Assembly (NCBI GenBank): GCA_021234155.1
Contig: JAJEKV010000072.1
Location: 4,627,620 to 4,691,619, forward strand
From: Isoetes taiwanensis
Taxonomy: Eukaryota; Streptophyta; Lycopodiopsida; Isoetales; Isoetaceae
DNA length: 64,000 nucleotides
Direction of reading: 5' to 3'
Shown: positions 56,012-64,000 of the stretch, piece after piece
Numbering within the stretch: the first letter of the stretch is position 1
Layout: every line of letters starts with the position of its first letter
Notes under the pieces: generated by a model
The model's input: only the letters and a program-made list of their open reading frames with translations
Databases searched by the model: none
What the model was told of the DNA's origin: nothing
Translations under genes and position numbers: made by a program

Positions 56012-58251
56012 GGTGTGAGAAGCAATTTCAAATTCTAATATTTAGTTGGAAAAACATTCAAATTTATACATGGATGTGGAGGAATACAATCATTACCAAT
56101 AAATAAAAAAAAATAAGGGACATATCCAGTAAGAGTTTTTTTATCAATAAAAATAGAGAAATGGTAACCTCATTGATGTTTGTGAAAATGAACAGCTTTT
56201 GCAAAGCATTTGCATTTGACAATAATAAAAAAGATGACTTTGGGAACGTGACGATTAGATGGCCCGGCCCTCTCGTGTTCGAATCTTGGATAATCAATGC
56301 AATGGACTTTAATAACACGTTATCTTTGTGCATAAAATGCGCACATCAATATGAAGTAAAAGGAAATGCAAGTGACAAATATTTAGCTATGTAACATTTG
56401 TATGATGAAATATGCTCAATCATTGTGTTGATATAAGTGATAGCAGATATAAGTGATAGCAGGCGCACCCTTTTGAAGCTTTTATGTACAGCTCGCATCC
56501 ACAGGTAGACAATAAATGGGCAATTTAGTACAATTACCAGCTATTAAAATCAGTGGGCTAAAAATATATAATATGATAATTTATGAACATTGATCTTGCA
56601 TATAAGAATGATGAAGAACATAGTCATTTACCTTGTTCTGAAGCCAATGGCATTACTATAAATAGCATAGACCTCTGGGCATGCCATATCATGTACTATC
56701 AATAGCATAAACCTCTAAGCATGCCAGATCATGGCAAAGTGGAGCTACATTGCAAGTTTATTGAATGTTTGGTTGTTTCAGCATGAACTACATATTCAAA
56801 TGCCATGATAGAACGAATGGCTAGAGCACTGCAAAAGAAAATGAGAGGATTACTCATATTTTTCGAATAGGAAAGCGAAAAAGCTACTAAATGCAGAACA
56901 TCTGTTAACCATCAGTAGCTATTAACTAGGAATGGAATCGAATGTAATGCAAAATGAATCACTAGGTGATTTGTACAATATAAGACATGGCTCAACTTAC
57001 TTAGATTGGCACAGATTAATAGTACCATATTCCGCAACAACTGAAATTGACCCTTCCATAGAGATTGATTTCAATATTGGCAAATTGGCATTCTGTGACT
57101 GATGTAATGAAACCTTCTATTTTGTATACATGTGACATGGTCCAGAACAAAAGCATACAGGGAATTTCCAGCGTAATTATGTTGAAATATCTGCTATTGC
57201 ATGAAAAGAACATAATATAAAGAAGAATCAAGCACTAACTCACAAGATCAAATATCATAAAAACAAATTCAGCATGTTATCCTTAATTAGACCCTAGACT
57301 GTTCAGTGACATATATCTATGAAAGCAGCAAAATGGATAAAAGAAAGGCGTTAAAAGTATGCTAGTTACCGTGTATCTGCCTGCCTCTTCTGATAAGCAT
57401 CATTATCTACATGTTCTTCCATCAGGTAACTGGATTAAGCTGCACTAAATCCTTGTTGTTTTGTAGAAAATGAATTGGTGCAGTGTACTATACGGAACAA
57501 TAGCATGCCATTTGCTTATTACCATGTACCCTACGTGCGATTCCTGCTACTCTGCTCGAGCAAAGGTAAAGACCAGAAAGTTGCATATGGAACAAACCTG
57601 CATATGGGATCTAAGATCTAAAAAAGCAAATAAAAAAACAGGTTGAAATGAACTGCTTCTGTTGAGCAAGCCAAGTTTGCCAAATTCAAAGAATTGATGG
57701 GAGATTTATTTGCAGAGTATGCCCCCTATTCCACACAACCAAACTAAGGATTCATGCTCAACTTTAGGGCTCTGAGGTTACCTGGTAACAAATCAAAGCC
57801 CAACTTCATGAAGAAACTTCCACAAGCTCGGTATGCTTCAATCTCCAATCAGGGAAGCTTCTAACTCTAAGAAACATCTAACAAGTGCTGTAGGTACCTG
57901 TGTGGGTTGCATTAGCAGTCAAGAACTGCCAAACCATAGTTTTATGCAGAACCCGCTTGTCCTTCAATATAGCGAAGCAAATTTGGCAAATTTAAACCCC
58001 CGCAAATCGGCATGGCCCAGCTCTCAAGCTCTTGGTTTCTGAGATGCACATTCTGTTAGCAACCCATCGATCAAACACAGAAAATTCGAGAAGCAGAACT
58101 AAATCAAATACCTAGAAAAATCAACACCCAATCTCCCATTTGTGAAATGACCAGTAGGGCAGTAGGGCCTTTGATATCAAAGTCTCTGCTGTAAGGAGAA
58201 ATGTGGCCTGGGCAAGGATCCAAAGGACATTATTGTTGCCACTATCGATGG
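56012..58251. other. Stretch with no recognisable gene
   Basis: Contains a short tandem duplication (AATAGCATA(G/A)ACCTCT(G/A)(G/A)GCATGCC near 56655 and 56698). A 78-codon plus-strand frame at 56161-56394 (FDNNKKDDFGNVTIRWPGPL) is non-repetitive but matches nothing I know. No TIRs or exon chain were found. Confidence 0.45.
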
Positions 58252-59385
58252 TAACAAGGTGACCTAGCAAATGCACTAATGACCTGCGATTGCACTAATT
58301 AAAAAAGATTCCTAAAGATTCTCTAAAATTCTGCTAGTTTAGGGGTCAAACTATAAAAAATGCCTTCGTTTCTAAGAGTGTGGTGCCATTTTAGGGGGGT
58401 CAAAACTAAAATATGGACACGCTTTAAAAATGAACCTTCATTTTAAGCGTCTTCATACTACAAGTTTTTGTAAAAAAAATTGCTCTAGAAAAGCACATAA
58501 AAATAATAGAATATAGAAATGACATAGTTCAGAAACATCATGAGGAGAATTTTACTAATGCATATGACATAACTCAATATACATCATTACAAAAAGCAAA
58601 AATAAGGTTCTCAAATACAACACTGGCACAATAAAATAGAGATAAGCCTATGACGGCATAGAACATTGGTTAAGAACAAAATGTTTGAGGACATCTTGAC
58701 AACAAAATTGAGCAAGATATACAAGAGCAGCAGCCAGGGCATTTAGAAACCCGTATCAACATACACATGAATACAACAAAAGTTTCTGACCATGAAGCAA
58801 AGTATGGCATGGCATATTTTTGTACTCATCAACATCTTCAGCAGTTTCATTTAGACTTGTATGAGAGGCCTCATTTTCACCCGAGGAGATGGACTAGAGG
58901 AGCCCTCTTCATCGTGTTCTTCATCATTTCCCTCTTCTATATGTTCCTCATCTGTGCCATCATCACACAAAGACTTTAGCATATCAATAGTCTTCCTGCA
59001 TAGCTTGTTATCAACCTTCAGCATGAATATCATACGCTAAAACTTGGGTCTCACTCAAGTTTATTGTATCTATTTGGTCCTTGTTTATTGTTTTTTCCCC
59101 CTTTCTTACACTTATGAACACTGGATTACATTGGCCAACATAAGGACTTGCTGGCACAATCGCATACCAATGATCTTTGATTTGTGAGGGAAGGCTTTCC
59201 TTGAAAACAATGTCCTTTTATCCTTGCGATCCAAAAGGGCGATTTTATCGTCATCTATAGATGGCACAACAATTAGCATTCATCTCTAAAGTTTCTTCTT
59301 TGTAGCACTTCTAGGCTCCAGATACATCTCAGGATTCTCAGGTTCCTCAGGTACTTCCTTCATCTTGAAGACTGGGAAGTCTTTT
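58252..59385 (-). pseudogene. DUF7869-type transposon, copy 2 (decayed 3' part)
   Basis: It begins with the same TAACAAGGTGACCTAGCAAA as copy 1, then the non-coding 3' part. The C-terminal coding remnant (about 59385-58850) includes FMLKVDNKLCRKTIDMLKSL, aligned with copy 1's FTLKVDNRLRATTVNLLKSF. Upstream are remnants matching the copy 1 regions YDPVIIPFKKGK, SLTSEV and the 'DDDE..PFWIARVKD' block. Stops and frame changes are frequent. It is cut off at about 59385 by the LINE that follows. Comparison of the two copies fixes the left end of the family. Confidence 0.75.
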
Positions 59386-61835
59386 TTTTTGAAGAACGTG
59401 TTTTACTTCATATTTCAATCAATCAATCAATTTATTATCACGCCATTTGAGGGACCCTCAGGTCCATATGGCAAAACAGTACAATGGTTCTTTTTTGGGC
59501 AAAAAAATGAATAAAGAACTCTGTGAAAAATCAGAACATGAACATCCCAGAGTTTTCGAGTAGTGACATATGCTCATATAGATGTATGACATCCAGTCTC
59601 TCCCTAAAAATAGACTTTAGGTACATCCCTAGTTTGGATGGCTGTGTCCTGAATAATTCTTTGAGATTACCAGCATTGACATCGAAGGCCTCCCGAATAT
59701 GCTCATAGGATGGGCAGAAGAGCAAGGCGTGGGTCTCATCTTCAACCTAAGGTTCTACCAAGCAACAGGGGCATAGACGATCTTCACGAGCTAGATTTTG
59801 CCATCTCCCAGTCTCTATGGCGAGGTGGTGAGAGGAGAGCCGCGTCCTGGAAATGATTCTTCTCAGGTCTGGTCTAGTATCTTGCCCAAGATATGGTTGC
59901 TCGCCATAGGTATCAAGACTATTTATTTCTTTTTTATAGAAGGTCGCTTTCACACTATTTTCACAATCTTCACAAAGTTTGGCAACTGCTATAGCTGATA
60001 CAAAAGTTTGCAATTCATCCCATTTATGAGGCCAACTGCCAGGTGATATACCCCATTTATGCGCCCACTTAATTACTGCGGCATACCATCCGTTTAGCTT
60101 CCCTTGAGAATGTGTTAGTGCCAAGGCAGGAAGACGATCTGGGTCTAGATTTGAGATTCTATTCAGGTAGTGAAGCGTTTGGCAGAGTGCATCAATCTCA
60201 ATTGGAACTGTTCCTGTTTCCGCCAAAAGCATGATGTAGGGTGTTTGAGCTTTGACACCCAATTCTTCAACCAAGAATCTTTTTTGTACTCTTTCTAGCT
60301 AATCCAGGTGCCCAGGCCTGACACCCATACAACATTACTGGTTTGACTAATACACCAAAAAGCAGCTTGCGCAAATGCCAACTCTCAAGGTTATTTCGCA
60401 CACAGATCTGAAAAAGAGCAAATAGTGCCCTTAATCCACCCGCTGCTCTCTTTGATGCTGCAATAGTCCACTTATAATTGGATGTCATTTCTATCCCCAG
60501 GTATTTGTACTGATTAACAGTTTCTAATGGAATATCTCCAATTGAAAATTGGGCATGAGAGCGCGTGCCAAAAATCAGAATTTTAGGCTTAGAATGGTTA
60601 ACTGACATACCTTTTTGTACACAGAAGTTGTAGAAGGTATCTAAGTGCGACTGCAAGCCCCGTTGGATTTTAGAAGTCAGCACAATATCATCCGCAAAGA
60701 GCAATAGTTTCACGACATAGCCGCATAGCTCGGCACCAACTCCATTGCTGCTGTCAAGCCAAGATTCTATTTCGTCAATGAAAAGCCCGAAAAGCATTGG
60801 TGAACAGGGGCAGCCTTGCTTAACTCCAATGGTGCTTTCTATCAGCTTGTCTGATTTGAGAGGAAAAGAAAGCCCTACCAGGACTTTTTTGTATAAGTAT
60901 GCTACTGCCTCCTTGAGAGCAAAAGGAACTCCAAGTGCATCCATTCTGTCTTGGGTTTCCCCCGATCAACTCTGTCAAAAGCCTTAGTGAGATCCATGAA
61001 TGCCAAGAATAATTGGTTGCCACAGCCCTTTGCATTCTCTGTAAGTACTCGGAGTGTTACTAAATGGTCCAGAGTAGAATATCCAGCTCGAAAACCAGCT
61101 TGACATGCTGCTCTAGCATTTGCTTTTGTAGCCCAATCCACCAATTTCCGTTCAATTAGAGAGGCAAAGATCTTTGCCATGGTATTCCCAACTAAAATTG
61201 TCCTGTAATTATGTATCTCATGTTTATCACCACATTTAAATATTGGGACAGCCCGACTCACATACCAAGCATCTGGAAGACTACCATTTATGAGCACCAA
61301 GTTGAAAATATTAGCAAGTTTCTCAAAGAGTAGGCCACCTCCCCACTTGCATAATTCAGATACCATACCAAGATTGTCAGAGGATTTGCCATTTTTCAAG
61401 CGTGACAATGCGTCGTCTACATCTTCAGAGGTGAAGATTTCACCACTTATAGGATGCGCTTGAATCATTTTTCGCTGGGCAGGAATCATATACAGCTCAT
61501 GCAACCACGAAACCATCTCTTCTGTTGTAAAATCATAGTCTGCAAGGGGCTTCTTGGTTATATTCCAAAATGCTTTTGGTTCTACTAACACACGTTTTGC
61601 CAGTTCCTTTTCATATGTGCGCTGCCATTCATGTTTCTTCCGTCTCAGAAGCTTCTTGTAGGACTTGCTGGCCTGCTGTTTGTCAGCAGCCCTATTCAGA
61701 GCTTGCTTGGCAAGTAGACAATCTTTATCAAACCATTTCTGATTATGACTGCCATTTCTGGGTTTGGTAGTCCCAAAGATTTCCTTTGCCACAAGTAGAA
61801 TGGTTTCAATCAGAGTATTACTGTATGCACTTGCA
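59386..61835 (-). mobile_element. RIETGRW-type LINE, long copy with reverse transcriptase
   Basis: The 3' end is marked by (TCAA)n-type text (59400-59430) and ATTATCACGCC. ORF2 can be read from about 61792. A linker/RT N-terminus (61792-60902: KKHEWQRTYEKELAKRV, IHNYRTILVGNTMAKIFASL, GFRAGYSTLDHLVTLRVLTE, FLAFMDLTKAFDRVD) precedes an RT C-terminal half (60944-60267: VKQGCPCSPMLFGLFIDEIE, LLLFADDIVLTSKI, intact FADD, QYKYLGIEMTSNYKWT). The C-terminal domain (60274-59531) has SRTRLSSHHLAIETGRWQNL, CPCC and LLFCPSYEHIREAF. There are two frameshifts (near 60950 and 60275) and one stop before EDETHALLFCPSY. The endonuclease is absent, so the copy is 5'-truncated. Confidence 0.85.
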
Positions 61836-61843
61836 TCAAAATA

Positions 61844-63368
61844 TTACAAAGTACTTCCAGAAGTAAGAAATGTCCCTGAAGCATCAACCACTTTTAGATG
61901 ATCACTCCATATTGGAATTTTAATACGATCAGGCCAATTGGAGATCTGAAAGCAATTGTACAACTTCTTACGATTTTCTTGAAGCACCATCTGAGAAGAA
62001 ATACGCTTATCATAAAAGACCTTTCTTCGCCTTCGCTTCCATACACTCCATATTAGCCAAGACTTTGCCATGTGAAATGCAATCCTTTTAGAAGCAATCC
62101 ACTGATTTGGATAAATACCCAAAAGAAAGTGCTGACTATCCAAAGATACTCCAAAAAGAGAATGCAGCCAGGACCTAAGACTACTCAGCTCTGCACACAA
62201 ATATAAACAATGCTCCAATGTTTCAATGCACCACTCACACTGGGCTTACTCCCGGCTTAAAGCGATGAACCATCTCATTAACTCTCAAAGAGCGATGAAT
62301 CACCTGCCAAAGTAGAACATTTACCTTTGGAGGATTATATTTAGACCAAACAAGGTTCCAGATGGATTGCCATTGAGAAGGCAAAGTCTGTAAGTGCCAT
62401 TTTCGAGAAGGTGATAAAGTACTTGAGGAGGTAAGCAATTTGTAGCATGAACTTACTAACTTCTTGCCTTCTTTAATACCTTGAACAAAGTTCCAGCATC
62501 TCTTGTTACCCACCTTCTTAATTAGAGGAAGAGCACTTGCTACATAAGCCCATATACTGATATCTTTATCCAACAACCCATATGTCTCCTGAAACCATTG
62601 CCAAGGAGCAATGTCAATACCAAAATACCACTGTTCAATAGAAATAATACCTGCTCTCCTCCACCTCGCTTGGGAATGCGCATGCATAAATTCTACAACT
62701 AGGTGTAGTTGTCCATGAGTATACAAAGGCAACCACAGAAAGGGGGAAGATGCCTGGAGATAAGCTTCCCAATCAAATGTAATCACCTGCTGGACTACCT
62801 TCCAGGCCCGAAGCAAGCCTTTCAGTACTGGAGAGGCATGTGAATAAGCTTTCAATGGATATAACAATGCCCAAGGGATCTCAATTCCCACACCTCGCTT
62901 ATGAAAAACCATACACTTCTTTACTGATTGTTTAAGTAACTTCATACCTGGTGATGCACAATCATCTTTCAACAAACTGAACAATAGCTTAGAAGATAAG
63001 ACCTTAACATGTAAAGAAAGATCCAACATACCAAGTCCTCCTTGTTGTTTAAACAACATACATTTCTTCCACGCCACCTTCACAGTGCCTCCTTTATCGG
63101 TACACCAGACAAAATCTCTTACAATCTTTTTTATCTCTGCAAACTTAGAAGCTGGAGCCAATAGAACCGAAACCAAATAAATATGCGTACTGTTCAATAC
63201 TGACTTAGCTACTTGAATTCTACCTGCCAAGGATAACTTTGAACCTCTCCACCAAATCAGTTGCCTTTGTAAGTTTAAGATAATTTCATCCCATGCTTCA
63301 TTCATGTCAATATCTAGACCAAGAAGCTTTGTCTTTGCAGATGATACAACAACCTTCCAGGCATACTC
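61844..63368 (-). mobile_element. Plant L1-type LINE fragment (RT C-terminal region and zf-RVT)
   Basis: Same lineage as the LINE at 43.5-45.7 kb. A frame at 63305-62235 reads GRIQVAKSVLNSTHIYLVSV, GGLGMLDLSLHVKVLSS, WALLYPLKAYSHASPVLKGL and VNVLLWQVIHRSLRVNEMVH. After a frameshift near 62225 the zinc block CEWCIETLEHCLYLC and the tail WSVWKRRRRKVFYDKR (62218-61844) follow. The RT catalytic core is absent (5' truncation near 63368), and no poly(A) is seen at the 3' side, where the next LINE begins. No convincing target duplication was found. Confidence 0.8.
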
Positions 63369-64000
63369 ATATAATAAATAATAATATTATGATCACGCCC
63401 GCAAAAGACCTTGAAGGTCATGGAACGACAGTATACATCAATCAATCAATCATGACCCAATGTCAAAATGAGTGTCCTGTGTAGCTCAACCTGATGGAGG
63501 AAGTGGCTTAAAGCACTTGCTGGTTCCATCATCCATAGAGAATAAAAACTTTGAAAACTATGGCGACAAATACCAAGTCTATCTCTAATATCATCGTAAG
63601 CAGGGCATTCTAGAAACACATGGAATTCACTTTCCACCTTATGATGGTCACATAATGCACAGATTCGGCTCTCTCTTGGAATTTTCCTCCATCTTCCTAC
63701 TTCAATTGCTAGATGGTGTGAGCTAGTTCTGTATCTGGCAATAATATGCCTGGCACGTTTTGAGATTCTGGCTCTCAGGTAGCATTGGTCTGTGTAAGTC
63801 AACAGGGGATTAATATCCTCTAGATAGGTAAGCATCCGTGATCCCTTCTTTTCCCATAAGATCTCTACCGCCTTGGTCTGGACCAGATCTCTAGCGCCCA
63901 GATCAGTAGTAGGCCAAGAGTCTGCTGTTATTCCCCATCTGCCCGCCCACTTCATGACATCATGCAACCATCCTGATGTGGTGGATGCTAGCGATGCTAT
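63369..64000 (-). mobile_element. RIETGRW-type LINE, C-terminal part running off the window
   Basis: The open frame from the window edge to 63446 reads MKWAGRWGITADSW, ISKRARHIIARYRTSSHHLA, IEVGRWRKIPRESRICALCD and FHVFLECPAYDDIRDRLGI. It has no stop from 64000 down to 63446, so this C-terminus is well preserved. The 3' end has a short hairpin (GACCTTGAAGGTC near 63409), (TCAA)n text at 63437-63450 and ATGATCACGCC, like the LINE 3' end at 59400-59460. These two copies form a subgroup whose 3' end differs from the (TATTC)n-tailed one. Confidence 0.8.

Overview
This window looks like a slice of a large, transposon-packed land-plant nuclear genome. Two LINE lineages point that way: plant L1-type elements with a zf-RVT C-terminus, and a second lineage ending in a C-terminal RIETGRW/CxxC block. 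So do a gene matching plant G-patch/zinc-finger proteins of the At5g26610 type and a DCN1-like (cullin neddylation) sequence. There are no operons, dense coding or bacterial signals. The mix would fit a fern, lycophyte or gymnosperm, but that placement is an inference; I cannot name the species. Most of the DNA is mobile-element wreckage, and only two sequences look host-derived.

Layout. 1-10.4 kb holds old repeats: a hairpin-bearing tandem array, two identical 126-bp TATA-bearing segments 6.4 kb apart, degenerate duplicated blocks, a minisatellite and a LINE 3' end. 10.79-29.10 kb is one very large DNA transposon (perfect 23-bp terminal inverted repeats) split by a second, inverted member of the same family (12.97-21.99 kb, perfect 22-bp ends). 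The inner copy landed inside the outer copy's transposase gene and duplicated only 2 bp. Each copy is about 9 kb. Each has a DDE-like transposase gene converging on a second conserved gene, and the inner copy also carries an FCP1/NIF-type HAD phosphatase domain. 29.1-33.9 kb is empty apart from LINE tails. 33.9-35.7 kb is a G-patch/zinc-finger gene with two in-frame stops and a tRNA-derived SINE inserted in or beside an exon.

36.64-40.08 kb is the most unusual part. It starts with one LTR (1516 bp, TGTGACGT...ACGTCACA) followed by a tRNA-iMet primer site. A leader follows with two 63-bp compound hairpins whose inner stems co-vary. Then, where gag is expected, comes a coding region that opens with the histone H3 tail (MARTKQTARK), continues as a long charged linker and ends in a histone H3 fold. 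No gag, pol or 3' LTR is visible.

42.6-50.2 kb holds a small TIR element, a 5'-truncated LINE with an 18-bp target duplication, a 2.4-kb near-palindromic foldback element, a minisatellite and a polyadenylated LINE end. 50.9-54.4 kb is a nearly open DUF7869-type transposase gene lying directly against a DCN1-like reading frame on the same strand; a second, decayed copy of the element is at 58.25-59.39 kb. 55.4-56.0 kb and 59.4-64 kb are LINE copies, the latter three head-to-tail on the minus strand.

Function. Nothing here forms a pathway. The genes belong to transposons (transposases, reverse transcriptases and their passengers) and two host-type sequences that transposons have invaded or sit against. 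The recurring theme is host-type domains inside or beside mobile elements: histone H3, FCP1 phosphatase and DCN1.
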